Assembly: GCF_022869165.1 (NCBI RefSeq)
Contig: NZ_CP094929.1
Span: forward strand, 620,001-684,000
Length of the DNA stretch: 64,000 nt
Direction of reading: 5' to 3'
Source: Sphaerochaeta associata
GTDB lineage: Bacteria; Spirochaetota; Spirochaetia; Sphaerochaetales; Sphaerochaetaceae
Below are positions 50,140 through 58,692 of the stretch, piece after piece; the first letter of the stretch is position 1, and the number at the start of each line of letters is the position of its first letter. Position numbers and translations under genes: made by a program. The notes beneath the pieces are model-generated. The model made no database searches. It worked only from the letters and a program-made list of their open reading frames with translations, and had not been told where the DNA came from.

Positions 50140-51588
50140 ATGCCTAACATGTTGAGGGATTTTACCAACAATACCGATGCCATTACAAGTCAAGTCAGTG
50201 TTTTTTCCCAGAGATTTAAAGTCGGAGCCATCCTTCGCCATTGTGGTGCACACAAACAAAAGGGCATAGAAGTCCGGAAGGTCTTCTCCTACCTGTGTAC
50301 CCTGCTGTTCTGTGGAATATCCATGAACAGGGATCAAAAAACCCGCAAGTACGGGAACATGGTGAAAAAGGATACAAGCCATCGGTTCCTCCAATCCATG
50401 AAGATGGACTGGAACCGGTTCCTTTCCCTGCTGGCCAAAGAGATCATCGACAAGGATTTCCGCCCGATATGCCGCAACGATTGCAAGGGAGTGCAAAAGC
50501 CTTTTTTCCTGGTGGCCGATGACAGCAGCTACTGTCGCAACAGGTCCAAGAAGGTGGAGCTGAGCGCCAAGAACTGGGACCATGCCCTCAAACGCTACTA
50601 CAAGGGATTCAGGATGCTTACCCTTGCCTGGACCGATGGCGTATCGGTCCTTCCCGTATCTTTTTGCAATATGAGCACATGCGACGATACGAAGGTGCTC
50701 AGGGGATCCAAAGGGCTTACCGCCAAAGAAAAGGAAACCTTTGGCTTCAAGATACGCAAGCTGGCAAAACAGAAGATGAACGACACGCTGCTGGACCTTC
50801 TGGATGTCGCTGCAGCGGCGAATCTCCAGGCCCGGTACCTGCTGTGCGACAAGTGGTTCGCCAACCCCGTCACCATCTTCGCCATCAGAGACAAGGGATA
50901 CGAGGTGATCTGCATGCTGAAAAACTCCTCCACCTATTATCTCTACAAGGGAGAAAGGAGAAAGCTCAGCCAGATTTTCCGCATGTGCGCCAAGGAGGAG
51001 AGGCTCCAGCGCAAACTGGACCGAAAGGCCGGAAATGACGACTCGAAAGGCAGGAAATTCCTGTTCTCCGCTGCCATCTCACTGATCAACAAGGATGAGA
51101 AACCCAACCAAGAATCGAAAATCGTGTTCGTCAGGAACAGGAACAAGAAGAGTGAATACCTGGCGATTCTCTGCACAGACAACAGCCTGTCAGAGGACCA
51201 GATAGTTGAATATTACTGCAGCCGATGGGGGATAGAAACAATGTTCCATACCTGCAAGTCATTCCTGCGCCTGCAAAAGAGCACCCAATCGCTGGATTAT
51301 TCAGAAATCCATGCCAGCACCGCCATAGTCATGTTCCAATATGCGATGCTCTCCTGGCTGAACCGCCAGAACTCTGATGAAATAGGTTTCGGTGAACTGT
51401 TCTACCAACTCCTGGAAGAGGTCCAAGATACTGCTCTCTTTCATGCCATTGAACTGGTGTTGACATTGTTCGTCGAGACCCTCGCTTCTGAATATGCCAT
51501 GCCACCGGGAAAGCTCAATGAAGCGATGAACAAATTCCTCAAGCAACTGCCTGAGAGGCTGAAAACCTGTCTGGATCTAGCTGCTTAG
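50140..51588 (+). CDS. IS4-family transposase
   Basis: The start is the ATG at 50140 after CAAGGAGCTT, giving 482 aa. The DDE catalytic residues are visible: the first aspartate in LVADDSSYCRN, the second in LLCDKWFANP, and the glutamate in the IS4 signature YYCSRWGIETMFHTCK, which fits Y-x2-R-x3-E-x6-K exactly. The full-length frame and intact motifs suggest a working enzyme that cuts and pastes the element between the repeats at 49986 and 51607. An unspecific DNA-binding region is expected N-terminally. Confidence 0.93.
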   Translation: MPNMLRDFTNNTDAITSQVSVFSQRFKVGAILRHCGAHKQKGIEVRKVFSYLCTLLFCGISMNRDQKTRKYGNMVKKDTSHRFLQSMKMDWNRFLSLLAKEIIDKDFRPICRNDCKGVQKPFFLVADDSSYCRNRSKKVELSAKNWDHALKRYYKGFRMLTLAWTDGVSVLPVSFCNMSTCDDTKVLRGSKGLTAKEKETFGFKIRKLAKQKMNDTLLDLLDVAAAANLQARYLLCDKWFANPVTIFAIRDKGYEVICMLKNSSTYYLYKGERRKLSQIFRMCAKEERLQRKLDRKAGNDDSKGRKFLFSAAISLINKDEKPNQESKIVFVRNRNKKSEYLAILCTDNSLSEDQIVEYYCSRWGIETMFHTCKSFLRLQKSTQSLDYSEIHASTAIVMFQYAMLSWLNRQNSDEIGFGELFYQLLEEVQDTALFHAIELVLTLFVETLASEYAMPPGKLNEAMNKFLKQLPERLKTCLDLAA

Positions 51589-51593
51589 GCATG

Positions 51594-51607
51594 TGCGAAC
51601 TTTGAGT
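51594..51607 (-). repeat. Right terminal inverted repeat of the IS4-family element
   Basis: TGCGAACTTTGAGT, beginning 6 nt beyond the transposase stop. It is the exact reverse complement of the left repeat. Confidence 0.85.
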
Positions 51608-51712
51608 CAATAACACATATGAAAAGCCTATGAAGGATATTCAAATCCGATGTGAACAGCCTCATACTGAGGTCCTGCTTTGTTATAGGGCAGCATCTTT
51701 CAAGGAGCAGTT

Positions 51713-52438
51713 ATGACGGATAAAAAAGCTCTCTTGTTGGTTGGTGGCTGGGATGGCCATCAACCTGAATTGGTTGCAAAGCGTTTTTCCACGTTTCTGG
51801 AAGAAGCGGGTTTTGAAGTACAGCTCGAACGTTCACTCGATATCCTTCAGGAACGGGAGTATCTGTTCAGTCTCGACCTGTTCGTTCCCATCTGGACGAT
51901 GGGGGAACTGCATTCCAAGCTGACTAACCATCTAGCCGATGCAATCGGCAGCGGTGTGGGGGTGGCAGGTTGTCATGGGGGCATGTGTGATGCATTCCGC
52001 ACCAACGTGCTGTGGCAGTTCATCATGGGAGGCAACTGGGTCGCACACCCGGGCTCCGATGGTGTTCCCTATCAGGTACATATCAAGCAGAGCTCAAGCG
52101 AACTGACGCGGGACGTCAAGGATTTTTCCGTATCGAGCGAGCAGTACTACCTGCATGTCGATCCAGTGGTGGAAGTCCTTGCCACGACCACCTTTCCAAC
52201 CGTCGATTGGTATCACAGCACCAACGGAAGGGTTGAAATGCCGGTGGTATGGACAAAGAAGTGGGGACACGGGCGAGTGTTCTACAACTCGCTGGGACAC
52301 CACGATGACATATTCGATATTCCCGAGGCTTGGACGTTGATGAAACGGGGTCTCTTATGGGCGGCAGAAGGGAGGCAGATTGCTCAAGAGCAAGGTCTGA
52401 CCATCGAGCGATTCGCCAGTGAAAGGAAGATGTTCTGA
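51713..52438 (+). CDS. ThuA-like domain protein
   Basis: A 241-aa cytoplasmic protein starting after CAAGGAGCAGTT. It has the class-I glutamine-amidotransferase-like fold of ThuA, with LLLVGGWDGHQPE at the N-terminus, GVGVAGCHGGMCDAFR, MPVVWTKKWGHGRVFYNSLGHHDD and EAWTLMKRGLLWAAEG. ThuA is linked to trehalose and disaccharide use in rhizobia, usually beside Gfo/Idh/MocA enzymes that make 3-keto sugars. The same pairing occurs here with the gene at 52440, 1 nt downstream. The reaction is not established. Confidence 0.88.
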   Translation: MTDKKALLLVGGWDGHQPELVAKRFSTFLEEAGFEVQLERSLDILQEREYLFSLDLFVPIWTMGELHSKLTNHLADAIGSGVGVAGCHGGMCDAFRTNVLWQFIMGGNWVAHPGSDGVPYQVHIKQSSSELTRDVKDFSVSSEQYYLHVDPVVEVLATTTFPTVDWYHSTNGRVEMPVVWTKKWGHGRVFYNSLGHHDDIFDIPEAWTLMKRGLLWAAEGRQIAQEQGLTIERFASERKMF

Positions 52439-52439
52439 T

Positions 52440-53516
52440 ATGAAAAAACTGAGAGTTGGAATTATAGGGCTGGGAAAAATCAGCGGAATCTATCTTGAGA
52501 ACCTGACCAAGATGTTCTCCAATACGGTGGAACTGGTCGGGGTTGTCGACCTGGTGGCAGAGCGATCGGCTGCAGTTGCAGAGCAGTACAAGGTCAAGCG
52601 GTATGCCGATGCAGAAGAAATTCTTGGCGATCCATCCATCGATCTGGTACTCAATCTCACCACGCCGCAAAGCCATTACAACCTGTGCAAACGGGCCTTG
52701 GAAGCAGGCAAGCACGTCTATGTGGAGAAACCGCTCTCCCTCACTGTAGAGCAGGCGGGTGAGCTTGTAGACTTGGCTGGTGAAAAGCAGTTACTGCTCG
52801 GCGGAGCTCCAGACACCTTCTTGGGAGCAGGAATCCAAACCTGCCGAAAACTCATCGATGATGGATGGATCGGAAGACCCATTGCCGCCTCTGCCTTCAT
52901 GATGAACCACGGACATGAGAGCTGGCATCCAGATCCCGAATTCTACTACAAGAGGGGCGGCGGCCCGTTGTTCGATATGGGACCGTATTATATAACCGCC
53001 ATGGTGAATCTGCTTGGGCCTGTCGACTCGGTTACCGGTTATGCTCAAAAAAGCTTTGAGAGGCGGACCATCACCAGCGAACCCAAGCATGGGGATGTCA
53101 TCGATGTCGAGGTTGCAACCCATATTGCAGGAGTGCTTCACTTCGAGGGGGGTGCTGTTGCAACGCTGGTGACCAGCTTCGATGTTTGGCATCACAGCAT
53201 GCCCCGGTTGGATATCTATGGGACTGAAGGCTCGTTGCAGGTCCCCGATCCCAATACCTTCGGTGGCCCCATCCTCTTTTGCAGGAAGGGAACAAAGGAG
53301 TGGAAGGAGCTTCCTTTGCTCTTCGACTATGAGCAAAACTCCCGGGGGTTGGGGGTTGCCGACATCGCCCTCTCTCTTGCCGAGGCAAAGAAAAACCGGG
53401 CCAGCGGAGAACTAGCCCGGCATGTTGTTGAGGTGATGAGCAGTCTGCTCTCTTCTGCGGATACAAAACAACAGGTGGCGATCAAGCACTCCTGTCAAAG
53501 ACCTCAGCCTAGATAA
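52440..53516 (+). CDS. Gfo/Idh/MocA oxidoreductase (ThuB-like)
   Basis: The start is the ATG at 52440, one base after the ThuA-like stop, giving 358 aa. The Rossmann motif is GIIGLGKISGIYLEN, the EKP motif is VYVEKPLSLT, and the catalytic region is RGGGPLFDMGPYYITAMVNLLG, where tyrosine replaces the histidine seen in IolG. This form is typical of the branch that oxidises sugars to 3-keto sugars. Paired with the ThuA-like gene, it probably processes a disaccharide or glycoside. It ends 8 bp inside the convergent asparaginase gene. Confidence 0.88.
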   Translation: MKKLRVGIIGLGKISGIYLENLTKMFSNTVELVGVVDLVAERSAAVAEQYKVKRYADAEEILGDPSIDLVLNLTTPQSHYNLCKRALEAGKHVYVEKPLSLTVEQAGELVDLAGEKQLLLGGAPDTFLGAGIQTCRKLIDDGWIGRPIAASAFMMNHGHESWHPDPEFYYKRGGGPLFDMGPYYITAMVNLLGPVDSVTGYAQKSFERRTITSEPKHGDVIDVEVATHIAGVLHFEGGAVATLVTSFDVWHHSMPRLDIYGTEGSLQVPDPNTFGGPILFCRKGTKEWKELPLLFDYEQNSRGLGVADIALSLAEAKKNRASGELARHVVEVMSSLLSSADTKQQVAIKHSCQRPQPR

Positions 53517-54012
53517 GGGTCTCGAAGATTCCCTTCTCCTTGTTCTTGCGGCAGTTGTCCCAGCTGAAGATTCTCCCGCTCATGGTCAGGTAGACCCCGG
53601 GCGGGAGCAGCTGGACAGACGCAATGGCTGTTCCCAGGTTGAAAATGGCATCCGATCCTTCCAGGGAGTAAGGAATCATGGCTCCGGTGAGTACCACCGT
53701 CTTGGTGTTCTCCTTGCCAAGTGTCTCGGCAATTACCTTTGCAGTGTTGCACATGGTATCGGTACCGTGGACGACGATGATTTTATCCTCGGCACTATGC
53801 AGGCAGGTTTTTGCCACTTCATGACGCTGCTCCTCGGTCATGTAGAGGCTGTCCACCGCAAGAGGACCCTCCAGATGGACGGTCAGGGTGCAACGTGACT
53901 GGCCCAGAATCCTCGGCAGCTGGGACTCACGGAACGTAAGCTCCCCGCTTATCGCATCGTACTGCTTGTCGAAGGTTCCCCCGGTTGTGATGATTCTCAA
54001 ATCTTGTGCCAT
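53509..54012 (-). CDS. Single-domain asparaginase-like protein
   Basis: A 167-aa protein covering only the N-terminal domain of the L-asparaginase family (normally about 330 aa with two domains). The catalytic positions are present: T13 in TTGGTFD, T84 and D85 in VVHGTDTM, and a lysine at about K156 in CRKNKEKG. The reading frame ends cleanly, with no remains of a second domain downstream, so this is a short form rather than a fresh truncation. It could hydrolyse an amide, although the C-terminal domain normally completes the active site across the dimer. It starts after AAGAGGATCACATC. Confidence 0.85.
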   Translation of the reverse strand: MAQDLRIITTGGTFDKQYDAISGELTFRESQLPRILGQSRCTLTVHLEGPLAVDSLYMTEEQRHEVAKTCLHSAEDKIIVVHGTDTMCNTAKVIAETLGKENTKTVVLTGAMIPYSLEGSDAIFNLGTAIASVQLLPPGVYLTMSGRIFSWDNCRKNKEKGIFETLI

Positions 54013-54270
54013 GATGTGATCCTCTTATGTAAGAATCCTGCATAATATTACTCAGTGTGTACGATGTACAGTATATCACGCAAAATTCCTTCATGCGTGA
54101 AAATTGTCTGAGGAATGCAAGGGTGAAGACGTTTTCTGGATGTTTGCCAGGGAGCAACGCTGCAGTCTGCGGGGTGGAAAACAACCCCAATATTGCTTTC
54201 AATTCTCTTTGCTTAAGGATTTGCAAAGTCTGAATCGGTATGTAATACTCGAGTCTTGAGGGAGTGGTGT
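54013..54270. promoter_or_regulatory. Divergent region between asparaginase-like and AI-2E transporter-like genes
   Basis: A 258-bp gap. A perfect 7-bp inverted repeat TCACGCA-N11-TGCGTGA (54076-54100) overlaps a TATACT (minus strand, about 54075) that may be the -10 of the asparaginase-like gene. A factor bound there would repress it. Nothing else distinct was seen. Confidence 0.4.
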
Positions 54271-55359
54271 ATGGACAAGCATACCTATCGGAAGATTCTG
54301 CAGTTACTGATAATCGGGGCGGTGTTTGCCTTGCTGGTTGTGTACTTCCCTGTGGCACTGCAAGTCGTATCAAAGCTCATGCAGTTGCTGACACCGTTGC
54401 TTCTTGGTGTAGTAATCGCCTACCTTGTTGATATTCCCGCAAGGAAACTGGAGACAAGGTTTCTGAAGCGGATCAAGAAACCAATGGTAGGCCGGGTTTT
54501 GGCAACCCTCATTTCCCTCTTCCTTTTTCTGCTGATCATCACCGGGGTATTGGTACTCCTGCTTCCCCAACTCGGGGTTGCAATCAAGCAGTTCGGGACC
54601 AACCTGCCGGTTCTCTATCAAGAGAGCGTACAGTCGCTAGAGCAGTTGATGAGCCGCAGGCCTGAGCTTGCACAAGGCTTCGCCTTTCTCGAAACATATG
54701 CTACTGCCGCCATCGAGCAGGTCAAAGCCTCATCACCCAAGATTGCAGACTATACCATCTCCTTGCTCGGAGGGGCTGTAAGCGGTGTTGCAACAAGCCT
54801 CATCGCCCTGATCTTCAGTTTATATCTGCTCTTCGGCAAGCATCGGCTGGTGGGCCAGCTCTCCTATCTGTCCGACCGCTTCATCCCCGAGCAGTACAAC
54901 CGCAAGCTCATGGCAGTCCTGTCTGTCGCTAACACGACTTTCTCCAAGTTCTTCACCGGCCAGTTTTTGGAAGCGGTGATTCTCGGAACGTTGTGTACCC
55001 TGGGCATGCTGCTTTTCCGATTCCCGTATGCCCTTACCGTCGGCTCTGTGGTAGGCATGACCGCCCTCATTCCCTTGGTGGGAGCATACCTTGGCGGGGC
55101 CATCGGCTTTGTGCTCATTTTCGGTCAAAGCCTGCGCCTTGCGCTCTTCTTTTTACTGTTCCTGGTCATTCTCCAACAGCTGGAAGGCAACATCATCTAT
55201 CCCCGCGTGGTCGGCGGCTCGGTAGGCTTGCCCGGCGTCTGGGTCTTTGCCTCGGTGCTGCTCGGTGCAGGCCTGTTTGGAATTCCCGGAGTCCTCTTTG
55301 GAGTTCCCTTGGCGGCAACAGTGTATCAGTTGCTGAAGCAGCAAAAGGAAGCCTCCTAA
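54271..55359 (+). CDS. AI-2E family transporter (PerM-like)
   Basis: The start is the ATG at 54271 after GAGGGAG, giving 362 aa. The protein has two N-terminal membrane segments, a soluble middle region (about 85-150), then further segments. The family motif region GQFLEAVILGTLCTLGMLLFRFPYALTVG, GMTALIPLVGAYLGG and EGNIIYPRVVGGSVGLPGVWVF is well kept. Members are called AI-2 exporters but are also known as sodium/proton antiporters or permeases of unclear role. It appears to be monocistronic. Confidence 0.92.
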   Translation: MDKHTYRKILQLLIIGAVFALLVVYFPVALQVVSKLMQLLTPLLLGVVIAYLVDIPARKLETRFLKRIKKPMVGRVLATLISLFLFLLIITGVLVLLLPQLGVAIKQFGTNLPVLYQESVQSLEQLMSRRPELAQGFAFLETYATAAIEQVKASSPKIADYTISLLGGAVSGVATSLIALIFSLYLLFGKHRLVGQLSYLSDRFIPEQYNRKLMAVLSVANTTFSKFFTGQFLEAVILGTLCTLGMLLFRFPYALTVGSVVGMTALIPLVGAYLGGAIGFVLIFGQSLRLALFFLLFLVILQQLEGNIIYPRVVGGSVGLPGVWVFASVLLGAGLFGIPGVLFGVPLAATVYQLLKQQKEAS

Positions 55360-55376
55360 GGTAGGGTTTTCCCCCT

Positions 55377-55405
55377 TGCGTAGAATAAAGTGCTTAATCT
55401 ACGCA
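55377..55405. promoter_or_regulatory. Palindrome 1 upstream of the Fic gene
   Basis: Arms TGCGTAGAATAA (55377-55388) and TTAATCTACGCA (55394-55405) pair at 11 of 12 positions around a 5-bp centre. The same 12-mer recurs in palindrome 2 at 55422-55450, so this looks like a true protein-binding site. Confidence 0.6.
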
Positions 55406-55421
55406 TAAAATGCGGTAATTA

Positions 55422-55450
55422 TGCGTATAATAGATTGCTTATTCTACGCA
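55422..55450. promoter_or_regulatory. Palindrome 2 overlapping a Fic-gene promoter
   Basis: Arms TGCGTATAATAG (55422-55433) and TTATTCTACGCA (55439-55450). The left arm contains a perfect TATAAT (55426-55431), so protein bound here would occlude the promoter. A second possible promoter, TTGCTT-N17-TAGTAT (55435-55463), would give an almost leaderless message. Confidence 0.6.
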
Positions 55451-55469
55451 TGTGCTCTAGTATGCTGGT

Positions 55470-56570
55470 ATGAGCACCTATATTTGGCAACGACCAGACT
55501 GGCCGCACATTTTCTATGATGCACATTCTTTGCTCTCCTCCATCAATGAAATTGCTCATGCACAGGGGAGGCTGGAAACTTTGCTCACCCAATTAGGTAT
55601 TTCGAATCTTAAGGATTTTGAGGCGCGGACCTTCACCGATGAAATCTATCATTCACATGAAATAGAAGGGGAAATCCTTGAGCAGCAGAAAATCTACTCG
55701 TCAATCTGCAGAAGGCTCCAAGTTCCCAATGCATCGATGCAGCTTTCGGGACCTCATATTGAAGGTGTTGTCAAAACGTTGTTGGAAGCTTTGGAATGTG
55801 CACAGTCGCCGCTTTCGCACCAGAGACTGTGGTCTTGGCACAGAACCTTGTTCCCACACAATCTGAGTGGACCCTTTCCCATTCATGCAGGAGCGTACAG
55901 AACAGATGCCATTGCAGTGATTTCTGGATCCTCCAAGAATCAGGAAGTTCTGTTTGAAGCACCCTCCGCAGATCTTGTACCTCAAGAAATGGAGGCTTTC
56001 ATCGCATGGATCAATGAGATTAGCGACATCCCCGATTCAATTCACAGTGCGATAGCTCATCTTTGGTTTCTGACCATCCATCCATTTGAGGACGGAAATG
56101 GAAGGATGGCAAGAATCATCGGAGATTATACGTTCAATAGGCACCATACGAACAACCAAGTCTTATTCAGCCTTGCTACCCAGCTCAAGAAGCATCAGGG
56201 CGAGTATTATGAACAGCTTCGCCAAGCACAAACGGGTAGTCTTGATTGCACCAACTGGATACGCTGGTATCTTGGACAGATTCGTGAAGCCCAAGAACGA
56301 GCAATCCAGAGTTGTGAAAAGACGCTGTATGTAAGACACTTGTTTGAGCGACTGACTTTCAATGAACGCCAACGTTCCATGATCGTGCGGTTGACTACGG
56401 ATTTTTATGGATCCTTGACAACCCAGAAATGGGCGAAACTCATGCATTGCAGCCATGATACTGCAATGCGTGACATCAAGGATCTGATGAATAAAGGGGT
56501 GCTCAAGCAATCCGAACACGGAGGAAGAAGCACCAGTTATGTTCTGGTGCTCCCAGAGTCCCTTCAATAG
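55470..56570 (+). CDS. Fic-family protein with autoinhibitory motif and C-terminal winged helix
   Basis: A 366-aa Fic (AMPylation-type) protein. The N-terminus (about 1-80) is of the DUF4172 kind. An inhibitory motif of the S/TxxxEG form is present at S62-G67 (SHEIEG). The Fic core is HPFEDGNGRMAR (H204-R215), with all catalytic and phosphate-binding residues. The C-terminus (about 310-366) resembles a winged helix (TQKWAKLMHCSHDTAMRDIKDLMNKGVLKQ). It may transfer AMP to a target and also bind DNA. Palindromic boxes over the promoter suggest autoregulation. No toxin-antitoxin partner gene adjoins it. Confidence 0.92.
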   Translation: MSTYIWQRPDWPHIFYDAHSLLSSINEIAHAQGRLETLLTQLGISNLKDFEARTFTDEIYHSHEIEGEILEQQKIYSSICRRLQVPNASMQLSGPHIEGVVKTLLEALECAQSPLSHQRLWSWHRTLFPHNLSGPFPIHAGAYRTDAIAVISGSSKNQEVLFEAPSADLVPQEMEAFIAWINEISDIPDSIHSAIAHLWFLTIHPFEDGNGRMARIIGDYTFNRHHTNNQVLFSLATQLKKHQGEYYEQLRQAQTGSLDCTNWIRWYLGQIREAQERAIQSCEKTLYVRHLFERLTFNERQRSMIVRLTTDFYGSLTTQKWAKLMHCSHDTAMRDIKDLMNKGVLKQSEHGGRSTSYVLVLPESLQ

Positions 56571-57637
56571 CGGATCGGTCTTCCTTCTTTCTGGCTGCGG
56601 TACATGCCCTCGATGAGCTTTACCGTCTCTCTTCCTTCCTCTCCGCTGCTGATTAATTTCTCTTTGCCCAGGATTGCTTGGGCAAAGTGTTCCTGCTGTT
56701 TGGTGAAGAAGTATGCTACTGCATCGATCGAACCGAAGAAGGCGGTATCCTCCTCCTTCCACCGGCTCAGGTTCTGTTGCTCGCCTTCGATGGTCCACAG
56801 GTCGTTGACCGGAGGCTCAAGGATGCCGCTGCGTCCTGCGATGAACATAGCCCCTCCATCGGTCTGCACCCCGACCGAGTAGGCCGAGGAGCCGTGGACA
56901 TGCACTTTTGCATGGATGCCGGGCTTTTGCGAGTTGGAAACAAGAATGGAAGCCATGGCGCCGCTTTCAAAGCGCACAACCGCAACGGCGCTGTCCTCCA
57001 CCTCGATGTATGGGTGATTGATGTTCTCCCACTGGGCGTACACTTCCTTGACCGGGCCGAGAAACCAGTGCAGCAGGTCCAGCTGATGAGGTGCCTGATT
57101 TATCAGGACACCGCCGCCCTCAAGGCTCCAGCTGCCACGCCACGGGTCGCTCTTGTAGTACTCCTCGTCGCGCCAGCCAAGCATGGTGACCTGTCCGAGC
57201 ATCGGCTTTCCCAACTTGCCATCGATGATGGCATCGTGAATGCGCCGACTTGCAGGATACCACCGCCTCTGACTGATCACCGAAAGCAGTTTTTTCTCTG
57301 CCTTTGCAGTCTCGATCATGGCATCGCAGTCGCTGACGGTAAGTGCCATCGGCTTTTCCACCAATACATGGGCGCCGGCTTTCAGTGCCGCTATCGAGTG
57401 TTCCTTGTGCAGGGGATGCGGGGTGGTGATGATTACTGCATCAACCTTTGCTTCGGACACCATGATGTTTATATCGGTGTACGGCAGAATCCCGAACTCC
57501 TGGGCGAAGGCTTGTGCCTTCTCCTCAGACCGACCCCAGACAGCCACCAAAAGACTGTCCTTGGCATTCTTAAGGGCCTTGGCATGGACCTTGGCCACTT
57601 TCCCGTACCCGATCAGGGCATATCGTATCGTACTCAC
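56564..57637 (-). CDS. Gfo/Idh/MocA oxidoreductase
   Basis: A 357-aa NAD(P)-dependent dehydrogenase, with a GTG start after AGAAAGAGG. The Rossmann motif is GYGKVAKVHAKAL, the EKP motif is VLVEKPMALT, and the second-domain catalytic stretch is GGGVLINQAPHQLDLLHWFLG. In that last stretch asparagine precedes a histidine four residues later, the common alternative to IolG's aspartate. It is the last gene in the RpiR-Gnd-PfkB-MDR operon and probably oxidises the imported sugar or a derivative. Confidence 0.88.
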   Translation of the reverse strand: MSTIRYALIGYGKVAKVHAKALKNAKDSLLVAVWGRSEEKAQAFAQEFGILPYTDINIMVSEAKVDAVIITTPHPLHKEHSIAALKAGAHVLVEKPMALTVSDCDAMIETAKAEKKLLSVISQRRWYPASRRIHDAIIDGKLGKPMLGQVTMLGWRDEEYYKSDPWRGSWSLEGGGVLINQAPHQLDLLHWFLGPVKEVYAQWENINHPYIEVEDSAVAVVRFESGAMASILVSNSQKPGIHAKVHVHGSSAYSVGVQTDGGAMFIAGRSGILEPPVNDLWTIEGEQQNLSRWKEEDTAFFGSIDAVAYFFTKQQEHFAQAILGKEKLISSGEEGRETVKLIEGMYRSQKEGRPIRY

Positions 57638-57654
57638 TACAAGCCTCTTTCTTC

Positions 57655-58689
57655 TCAGGGAACCAGGACAACCTTCAGCAGGTTATCCTCTCGGTTGTAC
57701 AGTTTGTCGAACCAGATCTTGCCTTCCTTCAGGGGGGCAACCTTGCTGATCAAGTCGGTGACGTCAAGCTTCTTGTCCGCCATCATCTTCAGTACGGTCG
57801 GATACTCGCCGTTGATGGCACACGAGCCCTGCAGCCTGACCTGCCGGGTTACCACACTCTGCAACGGCAGCTCGATCGTCGGGGTGATGTTTCCCACCAG
57901 GACCACCGTCCCCCCTTTTCGTACCAGCGTTATGGCTGTGTTGATCGGGCTGCTCGCTCCAACCGCCTCGTAGACAAGGGGAAGCATTTCGCCGTTTGTG
58001 ATGGTTCCAACCTTTGCAAGCAATTGGGGATCGCCGGGATCGAGGGCGACATCGGCGCCAATCTCGAGTGCTTTCTTTCTTCGTTGTTCATCCATCTCGA
58101 TGGCGATGATGGTGCCGCTGGTCATGGTTCTGAGCAGCTTGATGACAAGCAGGCCGATCAAGCCGGCCCCTACAACCGCCACATCCTCTCCAAGCTTCGG
58201 CTCTGCCAAGCTGATGGCATGAGCCGCCACTCCTGCAGGCTCTGCCATGGCGGCCTCCTCGAAGGAGAGGCCGTCGGGAAGGTGGAAGAGCACGCGCTCT
58301 TCAATGAGGGCGTACTCGGCAAAAATTCCATCCTGATGATAATCACTGCAGCTCACTCCGAGTACCCTGCGGTTATTGCACAAGTTGAACAAGCCCTGCT
58401 TGCAGAATGAGCAAGTCCCGCAGTAGATGGTCGAGTCGAAGGTCACCCGGTCGCCGACCTTGAAATTGGTTACCAGTGAGCCCGTTTGCTCGATAATTCC
58501 GCTACCCTCATGGCCCATGATGACCGGCGGCCTGCGCCTGCCCGTAGACCCATCATAGCCATGCACATCGCTGCCGCAGATCGAGGCGGCCTTGATGCGC
58601 ACCAAAACCTGCGTGGGGGAGAGCAGTTCGGGTTTTGCTACCTCCTGCATCTCCAGATTCTTATATGCCGTCAATACGAGTGCCTGCAT
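57655..58689 (-). CDS. Zinc-dependent medium-chain alcohol/polyol dehydrogenase
   Basis: A 344-aa MDR enzyme of the sorbitol/iditol/galactitol-phosphate dehydrogenase type. Catalytic zinc ligands are C38 (SICGSDVHG) and H60/E61 (MGHEGSG). The structural zinc cysteines are C90, C93, C96 and C104. The NAD-binding motif is GAGLIGLLVIK near 175. It oxidises a secondary alcohol of a polyol or sugar. It lies 3 nt after the PfkB-type kinase gene and 17 nt before the final dehydrogenase. Confidence 0.92.
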   Translation of the reverse strand: MQALVLTAYKNLEMQEVAKPELLSPTQVLVRIKAASICGSDVHGYDGSTGRRRPPVIMGHEGSGIIEQTGSLVTNFKVGDRVTFDSTIYCGTCSFCKQGLFNLCNNRRVLGVSCSDYHQDGIFAEYALIEERVLFHLPDGLSFEEAAMAEPAGVAAHAISLAEPKLGEDVAVVGAGLIGLLVIKLLRTMTSGTIIAIEMDEQRRKKALEIGADVALDPGDPQLLAKVGTITNGEMLPLVYEAVGASSPINTAITLVRKGGTVVLVGNITPTIELPLQSVVTRQVRLQGSCAINGEYPTVLKMMADKKLDVTDLISKVAPLKEGKIWFDKLYNREDNLLKVVLVP

Positions 58690-58692
58690 GTT

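Larger units (their letters stand above)
49986..51607 (+). mobile_element. IS4-family insertion sequence, about 1.6 kb
   Basis: A single-gene element. Perfect 14-bp terminal inverted repeats flank the transposase: ACTCAAAGTTCGCA at 49986-49999 and its complement TGCGAACTTTGAGT at 51594-51607. The transposase is intact and preceded by tandem consensus promoters, so the element may be active. No flanking direct repeat could be recognised. It lies between the OadG-like gene and the ThuA-like gene and interrupts neither. Confidence 0.88.
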
